This document shows, piece by piece, positions 46,886 through 57,307 of a DNA stretch of 64,000 bases; within the stretch, counting starts at the first letter, position 1; each line of letters begins with the position of its first letter. The DNA lies in contig MARA01000007.1 of NCBI GenBank assembly GCA_001792895.1, positions 558,001 to 622,000 on the forward strand. Direction: 5' to 3'. A model generated the notes under the pieces. The model was not told the origin of the DNA and searched no databases. It saw nothing but the letters and a program-made list of their open reading frames with translations. The stretch is from Lentinus brumalis. Its lineage: Eukaryota > Basidiomycota > Agaricomycetes > Polyporales > Polyporaceae. A program made the position numbers and the translations under genes.

Positions 46886-48111
46886 CTACGCCTCCCATCC
46901 GTCGACCTTGAGGCGAAAGACATCAGGGAGATCGTTCCAGAAACTACACCGTTCCCACAAGTCGCGCTCCTCGACCATCTCCAGGCAGTCCTGACACAAT
47001 GCCCACGGAGTTGGCGGGTTACCGCTTTCACCCTTCAAATTGACAAGGTGGACCCAGGATGTTGCAAAGCCCTCGTCGTAGAGCTTCTCGAGAACCGTGT
47101 CGAGCCTCGAAGCCTTCTGTGCCAACACTTTCAGGCAGCGACGCGAATCCGTGCAGATCTCGCTGACTTCCGGTTTGAAGATGCGCGCCAAGGCCATGCT
47201 CGCGGACCGGATGAGCTCGACTCTGCCGTCGAGGATGCGCTGAACGTCCTCGATTGCGACCCCTTCTCTGGAGCCGTCTTCGCGCACGCACCCCAGGAGA
47301 ACCCGAGATCCGGCGCGGGAGGCGTGGAGGAACGCGAGGGGAAGAATGGAGGTGGTTCCGGTCAGGTGAGCGATGTTGATGGCACGGAGAGCCTCGATGG
47401 GCTTCGGCTCGAGAGACGTGGAGCGACTGGACTCGCACCACTGCTTGAAGTCGTCTGTGTAGTACTCCGTGAGGTGTGTGAGTCCCTGGGTGACCAGCTG
47501 TTCGATCTGATATTTGTGCGCGAGGCCCACGACAGAGCAGACGGCGTCCATCGAGAGGCCGTCGGGAGGTTTACCGAAGCTGCATGGAGACAGGATTGAG
47601 GTGAATATCCGAACAGCAGTCCACGTGATTGTTGCTTACGCCAGATGTCCTTTTGTGGGGAATAGAGCTCGGAGAAGGTGCCGCAACTGCGACGGGAAGT
47701 CGGAGACGTAGACGTACGGGCATCCATCGATCTTGGGGACTTTCGGAGGCTGAGGGATGCTGAACAAGTCACGGAAGAACGCGGAGTGCTCGGCCAGTAT
47801 CCTCTTGTACACGCGGAAGCCGATGTCGCCGTATGCGATGAGGACGATGCTTCCGTCTTCAAACCAAAATTCCGGGTCGCGTTCGAGTTTCGCTGGCGCC
47901 CCGAAACGGATCGCAGGGGAAAGAAGGTAGGTCTCCCGGGACGGGTCGCTCACTGCGCGTCTCCGTTTAAGAGGTCTTTCGTTGGTAGCTCCAGGAACAG
48001 CGGCGAGTCGGCGCACCGCTAGACAAGAGTGAGCCTAAAGAAATTTGACGTGTCAACAAGTTGACATGGCAGTGACGTACCTTGTTCCTCGTTATGACAA
48101 TTCTTGCACAT
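46886..48111 (-). CDS. BTB/POZ domain protein (copy K), possible mini first exon
   Basis: Main exons 48018-47640 and 47579-46886 (60-nt intron). No ATG opens the first of these, but 48111-48081 can encode a 31-nt exon (MCKNCHNEEQ) that joins in phase over a 62-nt GTACGT...TAG intron, giving 367 residues. BTB core is divergent: ERDPEFWFEDGSIVLIAYGDI, FRVYKRILAEHSAFFRDLFS. The second half keeps VVGLAHKYQIEQLVTQGL, LRAINIAHLTGTTSILPLAF, VREDGSREGV and the terminal CQDCLEMVEERDLWER with W-DLPDVFRLKVDGW. Head to head with the truncated copy J. Confidence 0.78.
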
Positions 48112-49045
48112 TATAGTGTGTCATGTATTAGCGCAGCCCCATGATTGAGAGATTATGACAGCGCAAGGAGGAGGAGGAGGAGAAGAAGGAGGATGGTTGG
48201 CGGGCGAGTACCAATTTGGCGCCCTCTTCGCTGGCAACCGCGGCACAGCCGCTCGAACTTCTTTGTATTCACAAGGTGAAGTTTCAGCGACTACTTACCC
48301 TCTACCCCGGCACCCATTCTGTCTTACGGGACGAGTGGTCCTGATTATTGATGACCCCTCACCCAGGAGGATAAGCCAAGGCGACCGTACTTACACGGTA
48401 GCGTCGCAGTCGCAGGCTCGCGCCCCGTACGCAGCCCCGAAACGCGGCCATGCTGGATCAACCGTCACGACGTGGAAGGTACTGATTCTTCGATCAATTC
48501 TTGGCCGAGAATGGTCGCTACTTAGCTTACAAGAACTGCCTAGTCGCCCTACAGGTCAAACCCATGACTCTTTCAGCTTAGCATTTTTCCGTAGAAGAAA
48601 GTGCGCCAGAACAATATCTACCCCCCGCGTTGTGTGAGAACAGTGAGTTCGTGCTCCTTATTGTGCATGAAGATATGCGTGAGTGTCGGACATCTACGAG
48701 GGGCATGTTTGCCTCGAGTACTCAACGGCAGACAAATTGACGACGCCCGCCGCGTGCAGTCCCACAACAAGCGGGCGGACTTGCTTGATTTGGACCAAAG
48801 CAATTTGTCCCGCGACTGGCCGATGTCTCACCGTTCTTCTCGACCATATACAAATCCTTTTGTCCCTCAGATGTGGTCATATCTCGGATATGTCTGTCAT
48901 TGTTGGCTCGCCGACGGCACTGCCCCAGCGTCACCTGCCTGAGGCCTCCGCCAGCTACATAAGGTCAGACACAACGGAACTCAGCAACAGAGCGCGACAC
49001 ACTCCCCCCTCTTCCCCCCTGCCCCCAATTCTCAAACACAGCGCC
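48112..49045. other. Intergenic region between divergent BTB genes
   Basis: No gene recognised. It includes a short purine-rich run (about 48166-48195) and must hold promoters of copy K (-) and copy J (+). Confidence 0.45.
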
Positions 49046-49673
49046 ATGTCAGAGACGGTACGATCTACCTATCTTCTGAATGTTCATCCCCGACCTTACT
49101 TATATACAGGAGGCCGAGTTGCTCAACGAGGTCGAATACGACACAGAGTATATCGCCGATGTCGAGGTACAGGATGAAGAGTTCTGGATGCAAGACTCCG
49201 GCCTAGTCATAATTATCGCGGACGACACCAAGTTCCGGGTTCTCCGTTCGGTCTTGGAGCGTCACTCGATCATATTCGGACACCTCTTCACTCTTCCCCA
49301 GCCGACAGAGGACTCTTTCGAGGACGGTTGCCCTGTAGTGAGGCTGCACGAGAGTGCGGTCAACGTGAGACACATGCTGAAGGCCTTGATGCCCAACCTC
49401 GAAGCCAATATGTACGTGCACCGTGTTTCCTCCTCATCAGCGATCACTAAAGGCTCCCCAAGCTTCGAGCCGCCTCTACCGCCGACATACGAGATGGTGT
49501 CCGCGTGCATTCGCTTGGGGTACAAGTATGAGTCAGCAAAACTCTGCCAGCAGGGCGTTGCATTCCTTAAGAGCAAGTTCCCCACAAACTTTGACAACTG
49601 GTGCGACATCAGTGACAACGTCGCCCCGCCCGGATTCCATCCTATAGGAGGCGTCCTTGTAGACTTTTTATAA
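49046..49673 (+). pseudogene. BTB/POZ protein (copy J), C-terminally truncated
   Basis: Three exons, 49046-49057, 49110-49411 and 49463-49673, introns of 52 and 51 nt, 174 residues. It has the BTB core in divergent form (QDEEFWMQDSGLVIIIADDT, FRVLRSVLERHSIIF, LFTLPQP, VNVRHMLKALMP) and the start of the second module (SACIRLGYKYESAKLCQQGV). It stops at DNVAPPGFHPIGG plus eight residues, exactly where the conserved NLARL segment should begin; roughly 130-150 residues are missing. A GC-rich minisatellite starts about 150 bp downstream. It may be a short functional variant, but truncation is more likely. Confidence 0.65.
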
Positions 49674-49821
49674 CACTCTCCTGTACTGACTGTGCAATGC
49701 ACTGCAACACCCACTGTAGTAACTGGGGCTGTCCTTGCTGCAGAAACTACATTGCTCGACGACGTGTCTATCTACAGCTACTACAGTCCTACCCGCCACC
49801 CCGTGCTCGCCGTCCACTGCC

Positions 49822-50638
49822 CCTGCTCGTCGCGGTACTGGGCGTGCTCGCCGTCGCGGTCCGGGGCCTGCTCGTCGCGGTACTGGGCATGCTCGCCGTC
49901 GCGGTCCGGGCCTGCTCGTCGCGGTTCTCGGGTTGCTCGCCGTCGCGGTACTGGGCGTGCTCGTCGCGGTACTGCCCTTGCTCGTCGCCGCGGTCCGGGG
50001 CCTGCTCGTCGCGGTACTGGCCCTGCTCGCCGTCGCGGTCCTCGGCCTGCTCGTCGCGGTACTGGGCGTGCTCGTCGCGGTACTGGGCGTGCTCGCCGTC
50101 GCGGTCCGGGGCCTGCTCGTCGCGGTACTGGGCGTGCTCGTCGCGGTTCTCGGCCTCCTCGCCGTCGCGGTCCTCGGGTTGCTCGCCGTCGCGGTACTGG
50201 GCGTGCTCGTTGCGGTACTGCCCTTGCTCGTCGCCGCAGTCCGGGGCCTGCTCGTCGCGGTACTGGCCCTGCTCGCCGTCGCGGTCCTCGGCCTGCTCGT
50301 CGCGGTACTGGGCGTGCTCGTCGCGGTTCTCGGCCTCCTCGCCGTCGCGGTCCTCGGCCTGCCCGTCGCGGTACTTCGTCGCGGTACTGCCCTTGCTCGT
50401 CGCCGCGGTCCTCGGCCTGCTCGTCGCGGTACTGGGCCTGCTCGCCGTCGCGGTCCGGGGCCTGCTCGTCGCGGTACTGGGCGTGCTCGCCGTCGCGGTC
50501 CGGGGCCTGCTCGTCGCGGTTCTCGGGTTGCTCGCCGTCGCGGTACTGGGCGTGCTCGTCGCGGTACTGGGCGTGCTCGCCGTTGTGGTCCGGGGCGTGC
50601 TCGTCGCGGTTCTCGGCCTGCTCGTCGTCGTGGTCTCA
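49822..50638. repeat. GC-rich minisatellite of 21- and 24-bp units
   Basis: About 0.8 kb built from two alternating units, CTCGTCGCGGTACTGGGCSTG (21 nt) and CTCGCCGTCGCGGTCCGGGG plus four bases (24 nt), in varied order. Because both unit lengths are multiples of three, all three plus frames (315-342 codons) and one minus frame (292 codons) stay open across it. Translations are LVAVLGL-LAVAVRG, RRGTGRAR-RRGPGPA, a Cys/Ser frame, and acidic DEQAEDRDGEQGQYR on the minus strand. No evidence picks one as coding. Confidence 0.88.
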
Positions 50639-51754
50639 GAGCAGACTCTGCAAGTCAGATCAGTCAACGAGGGTACAAATAAAGACTTACGACAGGAAGA
50701 CCGCGATGCGTCTACTTTAGCTTGACGGAGCCCTCGACAGGGGTTCAGAGCAACTGGAACTTATGCATTGGCAGGTTGCGAGACCTCACGACACGTTGTC
50801 ATGATACATAGGAGCCGTATAGTACAGGTAATTGTACAGAGTGTAGCAAGAGACTGGGATGTACTACGTAGGCATGCAGCGGTACTCCATCTAGGGGCGG
50901 GCACAGGAACGGGGCATGGATGAAGGGCAGACGAAAAGATGCAGCATGGAGCAGAGAGGGAACATATGATAGTATGGGGGAATCGCCTGAACTTGCGGCG
51001 ACATGGGGAGGTGGAAGGTCTCAGAAAGTGAGGACGCACCATGTTCACCGCCCTTCATCCTCACTGCCGCTCTCCTCGACCTCTGAAGACACCTCAATCT
51101 CCACCTGCACGACTTCTACCTGCTGAGACAGCGGGTGAGAGTCCTGGCCATCGCTGGCTTGCGCTTTGTTCAAGTATGCATGCGCCTTGGCCTGGACGAC
51201 AGCCCATTTAGCTTCGAAGGAGTTGGCGATGGACATCTCCATACTGGCGTGTTCGTCAGCGTAGGCGATGAGACCTTCTCCCAGCTCATCACCGACTGCC
51301 TCTGTTGGGTGACCCTGTCGATGAGACCGGCGAAGGTTCCACCAGCGTGCTTGATGCTGAGTGGCCTCAATGACGCGTCGCATCTCCTCGTAGAGGAGGC
51401 GGACCTGTTCGTTCTACCTCGCAGAGCGAGCGCGGGCTTTCGCCCACTCAACACGAAGGGCTAAGGATGTCAAAGTATCATCAGCGATAGTATGGATGGG
51501 CAACTCGGATGTGATAAACGCACCGTCGCTCAGCCCAAAGTCATCACCGCCTTCTATAGCACCAGACTCGCCGCTGTACCAAATCCAGGACAGCGTCCTG
51601 CGGCCCTCCCCTACATACACTACCCCAGAGAGAGGGATGCCCACGGACACATCCCAGGTCTCTTCACCCATCGCGCGTACCCGCGTTTGCTCTGCAGCCT
51701 CCTCACGGGTGAGCGCACGCTCGTTCAGGCCAACAAGGTCCCCATCGACAGCTG

Positions 51755-52158
51755 CTGTTGTAAGTATAATACATTAAGTTATGGTAAAGGCCTGCGGGTG
51801 CTTATACATTATATTATGGTTGTGAGCCTTAATGCATTAGAGTTGCCCAGGGAAACCGGGGCTGCCCCGGGACCCTGCCCAAATAGGCAGCTGATATAAT
51901 AGCCAGGCCGGAAGGGGCGCTTTCTGGGCGCTTTTTTGGCTTTTTTGCTGTGCTATGCCTTCCAACCCCTCGGGGCTTGGGTGGCTGTGTTATACCAACC
52001 ATCTGGCGCTTTTTTCGTGCTTTCCTATCCCAATATGGCAACTTGGTGCTCATGGCTTGTTAGCCACTATTGCTCTGCCTCTAGCTCTCTCAAATCTTCA
52101 TCAATCCGCATGAAATTAGGCTCATTGAGTTCGCATTTTTACTCTCCACTTGATGGGC
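51755..52158 (+). repeat. Left arm of the nested inverted-repeat element
   Basis: Begins with three related subterminal motifs in a row: TAATACATTAAGTTATGG, TTATACATTATATTATGG and TTAATGCATTAGAGTTGC. Differs from the right arm at very few positions. Confidence 0.85.
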
Positions 52159-53543
52159 TTATTATAAACATTATAAAGCAATCATGGTTGTGGTATCTCT
52201 ACAATACTTGCATATTGCAGTCCCTGGCAGAAATTGATGGATCGTGGGGCTATATAGAATCAGTATAGCTGCCCACTATACTATATGCAAGCAAGAGTTA
52301 GTTTTGTTTGAGTGATATGAGATATATGCCAATCAGGCCATATACTGTGCCATTGCCATCCTATATCCTGTGTCCTGTATATCCAACACAGTACAGCAGA
52401 CTGGGCATCAGTAGCCCTCATATGCTCCTCATAGCTCTGGTAGTACTATAGTACTACTATAATAACATTGACAATGCTTGGCATTGCATGTGCAATTCGT
52501 AAATGCCATAATGGTTCATGTGAGATGTCTGCTTCAGTAATTAGCTCATATCTGCACTTTCATAAGTCAGAGCACCATGCTGCTTTTTGGAATCATTTAG
52601 TACCATTATTATCTTAACTTCCACCACTTTGCAGCCTTATCCGCCCACAGCATGTAGTTACAGCCCCTTATCAGTTCTGCCAAAAAGTCGGCAATATCTT
52701 CCTTATTTCTGGCCTGATAAGCAGATCTTCAACACTGAACAGGTCAGAGAAAGCAGTATTACAATAGTTGTGTTCGAAGTTTTTGGGGTGGGGAAAAAGT
52801 AGGGGAAGTTGCTACCAGCAGCCTGCAGGGTGGCATACTGCAAACTAAGGTATGTATCATGTTTCCCAACTGCTACACCTTTGGATGGCCATTATATGTA
52901 TCCATCATCAAGGGACATGTTCAAGGCATCAATAGAGTTATTTCTACAAGTGCTGTGGCTCCTAGATTCATGTCAAAGGGCCAAATATCACGCATACAAG
53001 AATTAAGACGCGTCTTACACGGGCGCTTATTTTACGATCTGGCTCATAGGCCAGGCCCAGGTCCGCCAATATTGATGAAATAAACTGTAGTATAAAGCTG
53101 TAAACATGCCCTTGCCGTTGGTAATACTTATATGCTTATCACCCAAGAGGATCTGGTGGAATAGACATGCTATTCCACATGGCTGATAACCCACTGCTAT
53201 GCTCACAAAAACTCCGATAAGAGATTCAATTCCTGAATCAGTGTGCATACACGTAAGCTTTCTAATGCACAAATTTGCAGATTCATTGAAGCATGTTGTC
53301 ACGTGCTATGCAAGAAATACTGGCATTCTACTCATGCAAAACAAAATCATGATTCAAAGCATCACAGAAGAGGGTACAGCCATATAATCTGCTCAACCCT
53401 GAAGGCATATCATACTGACCATCTATGCCAAGGCTTGGGGCAATGAGATCAGTGCTCATCAACCTATACAGGGTGGAGCTATCTGGTCTGTGCACAGTAT
53501 GAAGGATATGTGGATCTCTAGAGGTCACATGCTTGCCTATATA

Positions 53544-53950
53544 GGCCCATCAAGTGGAGAGTAAAAATGCGAACTCAATGAGCCTAATTTCATGCGGATT
53601 GATGAAGATTTGAGAGAGCTAGAGGCAGAGCAATAGTGGGCTAACAAGCCATGAGCACCAAGTTGCCATATTGGGATAGGAAAGCACGAAAAAAGCGCCA
53701 GATGGTTGGTATAACACAGCCACCCAAGCCCCGAGGGGTTGGAAGGGCATAGCACAGCAAAAAAGCCAAAAAAGCGCCCAGAAAGCACCCCTTCCGGCCT
53801 GGCTATTAGATCAGCTGCCTATTTGGGCAGGGTCCCGGGGCAGCCCCGGTTTCCCTGGGCAACTCTAATGCATTAAGGCTCACAACCATAATATAATGTA
53901 TAAGCACCCGCAGGCCTTTACCATAACTTAATGTATTAGACCTACAACAG
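53544..53950 (-). repeat. Right arm of the nested inverted-repeat element
   Basis: Reverse complement of the left arm, with a one-base length difference around 53639 (TTAGCCCACT against TTAGCCACT) and scattered substitutions at the outer end. Confidence 0.85.
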
Positions 53951-56900
53951 TTGGTGCCATCGAGCAGAGGGCGCAAGACTTCCTGCCACGCCCCTGGACT
54001 GCGCAGACGGTCGATGGCTTGTCGGGCACGACGATAGCGATCCGCGGCGTTCTTGACAGCCTGGTCGACGGAGCTCTGTAGCGAACGCACCTTGGTGTTG
54101 GGTACTTGACCAGTGACATTTGCGATCTTGTCCTGGTTGTAGCATGTGCGCATCCTGAGCGAGTGTCGCAGGTCCTCCAGTGCGTCGCAGGCATCAGCAT
54201 ATTGAAGCTCGTCCTCCATTCGCGGCAACTTCTCACCACAAACTTGCACGCGCTGCTCTGAAGGGAGGTCCGAGGGGAGAATGACGGAGAACGTCTCCAC
54301 GTCAAGCGCAGTGAGAGCTTTGGGGGGCGTAGATGAGGTGGCAGAAGTCTGAATGGCGGGCATGTATGCGGCCTGGAGCTGGCGGAACTTGCGGACTTTT
54401 CCGAGGAGCGTGGCGAGTCGCTTCTGCACCTTGATTCGCAGCATTGCACTGTCGGAGTCGTCGGCCTCCTTACGTTGCAGCGCAAGGTTTCTTCTGTTAC
54501 AACAATGTCAGCGGAGTTCGTCCCATAGCGTAAAAGAGAATGAACTCACTGAGCGGCCAGGATTTCCAGACCGAGCACAATGAACCCGCTTGGTCCTGCG
54601 TCAAGATCCGCCGCCCTGGAGTTCGCTGACTGGTGGTTCTCTTCGGCGAGTAGGCGTAGACGAACATCAGCTCGGGTGACACCTGGGGACAAGACGAATG
54701 AGGCACAGGTACAGAAATAGAGATAGGGAACGTACTTTTCTGCGGGATCGTGAACGGGCTGGGTGAGTTGCGTCGATCCTGCTCCCAAACCCGTACCATC
54801 TCCATCCATTTCTCCACCTCCTGAGGACGCTCTCGACGTAGCTTGCTGTCGAAAGCGTCGAAATCCTTCTTGTGATTTGCGGCCTCCGGGATCGCTTCCA
54901 CCAGCAGCTTTGTCAGCTGTTCTCCTGTTGAGAGTCACGTCAGCACGTCACTTGCAGGAGTTTGCACAGACACCAACCCAGATTCATAGTTTTCCTCCAG
55001 TTGTTGAAGCTGCAAAGGTCGTCCAAGGTCTCCTTGCGAGAGCCGGGTCCCATCTCCTTTGTGCTGGGCGCAGCTGGATTAAGCATCGACCAGAGCCGTT
55101 CCACGTGTTCGCCATCGAACCGCGCGGTGTAGGGGACGTAGTTGGGCGAGAACGCGCCTTGGCATTCCGGCTTGTGTGCACTGACGTGGAACTTTGGGAC
55201 TACGAAGACCCATGCGTCCTTGGGAAGGTCCAGCTTGATGTGGTCTGGGAACTCCACAGCGCGCTGGAAAAACCCTTTCTCGTGTTCGCATCCCACGTCA
55301 TAGGAGTCCATAATCCTGCGCACCCGGTGCCCTTCACTGACGATGCTACAAGGTAATCGATGTTCGCCCAGCTACGAACAGGTGAGTTAAGAACTTCCAG
55401 ACCACGAGAGAACGAACATACCGTTCGCCTTTCTGCAAGTCGCCCATTCCGTTGCCCAAGAAGAGCTCATGGCGACAGCTTATCGCAATGAGTCCAGTGG
55501 ATCGCAGCCCTTTAGAGCTACGAGTGAGCGCGTTGAGGAGGGCAGCGAATCCAGAACAAGTACGAATCTGGGCGACTACAGTTAGTCTCCGTAGCAATTG
55601 TGATAACCAACTGCACTCACGTCCTCTTGACTCGCCAGGGACATGACATAGTCACCATACGGTCCGTCGTCGACACAGTACGCGAGGCCAGGCCCCAGCC
55701 ACGGGTCTTCATGACTCCCGGTTCGGAGCCTGTTTTTGAGGCGGAAGTTTGCGTCTTGTGATATCATCAATTGATACAGCCATCTATACGGCGACACATT
55801 AGATATTGAGACGGGATGAGCAAACATATAACTTACGCGTCATCCATGCCCGCATTCTCCCAGTTGACAGGGAGGTTCACTCCTGGCTGCGGACATGCGC
55901 GGCACTTCATGGCCAGTCCTCCCTGTGCAGTGGTTCTGATGCCCCCAGAATCGTGACCGCGACCCGCCCTCTTTGCAAGCATGATGTGCCGCCATTGGCG
56001 TACCATCAGCGTCAAGGCCTGTGCGCAGTCCTGTAGTAGACGTCAGACAGAACGTTTAAACCCCTAGCCGCGCAGTAGAAACACTCACAGGAATTTTCTG
56101 GAGACCTGTGTTGTCGGTCGCCAGCTCGAGGGCCTTGTAGAAGTCGTAGACCGTGAGCTTCCCTTGGAGGTTCAACAGGTGGAACTGTTTCAGCACCAGG
56201 AAGGTGGCGCATGTTCGCGGGTCTGTTGCTGTTGCAGGCCACCAGCCTAACCTGAGGAAGAGCGTGCGTCGTTCTTCCTGGACGCACGAGCAGAATTGGA
56301 CGCTGACGACGTGAAGACCGTTGGAATGAACGACGGTGATGGCGGTGCGGCCTTCAGGACCGGGGCGGCCCGTCAGGCAACTGGTGCCGTCCAGGTGGGC
56401 TGGCCGAACGAAGAGGCCGAGGTCTCGTAGTGCGACGTTCCTGAAGAATGTCCCTTCCCATTGCTAGGCAAAATTGTGATCAGCGTGCGGACAGAGCTCA
56501 CTAGTGAAACGGACTATACCTGGACGCGATGCAGCGGGAGATGCGCATGTATCTCGACGATGCATTCCTGGCACAAGATATCGCCTCCTGTACACTCCCT
56601 GCAGCGGAACGTCGGTCCGGCCTTGTCACAGAGAGGACACTGCGTGATCAGGCGAGCCCAGCCACGACCTTCGAGGCGAAGGACCTCATCTAGGTATTGC
56701 TCGCGGTACGGAATCCAGGCCTTCAGAGGTTCATCCTGCCATCACGATGTGAGAACGTTGAGCCGAATGAGATTCGTAGCGAGAGACTCACGGATGCGGG
56801 GTAGCGTTTGGCACGTGTCTTGGCCACCACGGCCATGCCTTCCACGCCCTGGACGGTCTCCGCACCTGACGGCGGCGCGAGTGCATCATCCAGCACGTAC

Positions 56901-57307
56901 TGGGCAGCACCACCGCTCAAGGCCAGGTCCAACCCGGCCTCAGGAGGGTGCGCTTCATCGGTCCGGATGACGTGCTCCCTGATGAGTTCATTCTGCACGA
57001 GCAGACGACGACCATCCGCAGACCTGGACAGAATCTGGGCGGCAGCGGTGGGAGGTTCGTAGAAGCCGCCTTGTTGACGACCCTTCTTGGCTTTTTTGTT
57101 GGAGCGCGACGATGCAGACATGGGTTGGAGATGAACAAGGATGTACAGGCGATGAGGGGGAGAGGAAGAAGTCGATGAGGGTAGAGTAGAACGCACGCAG
57201 GGCCGGCTTATAACCTCTAAGTGCGGCAGAATCGCGCGGGACATCCATGTACACCTCGGAGGCTCCACGCCGCCTTCTGAAATGGGCCGCGCGCATGCAC
57301 ATGCCTG

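Larger units (their letters stand above)
51755..53950. mobile_element. Nested 2.2-kb non-coding element with about 405-bp inverted repeats
   Basis: Inserted in the transposase coding sequence. Left and right arms (51755-52158 and 53544-53950) are nearly perfect reverse complements. The arm starts CTGTTGTARGTMTAATACAT. The core of about 1.4 kb is clearly AT-richer than the surroundings and has no meaningful open frame. No clear target duplication is seen. It resembles a long-armed foldback or MITE-like, non-autonomous element; its mobilising family is not identified. Confidence 0.85.
51045..57121 (-). pseudogene. KDZ-type transposase with CxC2-like head, disrupted
   Basis: Minus-strand, intron-rich. 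The start at 57121 (MSASSRSNKKAKKG) gives a Lys-rich head. A Cys cluster follows (CPLCDKAGPTFRCRECTGGD, CQECIVEIHAHLPLH; about 56690-56510), then TCATFLVLKQFHLLNLQGKL and a catalytic region with NWENAGMDDAWLYQLMISQD, LAYCVDDGPYGDYVMSL, SYDVGCEHEKGFFQRA, VPKFHVSAHKPECQG, FDGEHVERLWSMLNPAAPST, KEMGPGSRKETLDDLCSFNN. These are landmarks of Kyakuja/Dileera/Zisupton transposases. The coiled C-terminal region is cut by a 2.2-kb nested element at 51755-53950. Downstream of it a TAG at 51414-51416 replaces what should be Trp before NEQVRLLYEEMRR. The 3' end is at 51045. Non-functional as it stands. Confidence 0.85.

Noticed and set aside
49692..50720. Three overlapping open frames of 315-342 codons read as a membrane or Arg-rich protein
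   Set aside because: They are the by-product of a tandem repeat with unit lengths divisible by three; nothing favours one frame.
51755..53950. LTR retrotransposon with solo internal region
   Set aside because: The terminal repeats are inverted, not direct, and there is no coding sequence for reverse transcriptase or protease.
53881..53960. Target-site duplication for the nested inverted-repeat element
   Set aside because: Similar flanking bases (CTGTTGTA on both sides) are inverted relative to each other and so belong to the arms; no direct repeat remains.
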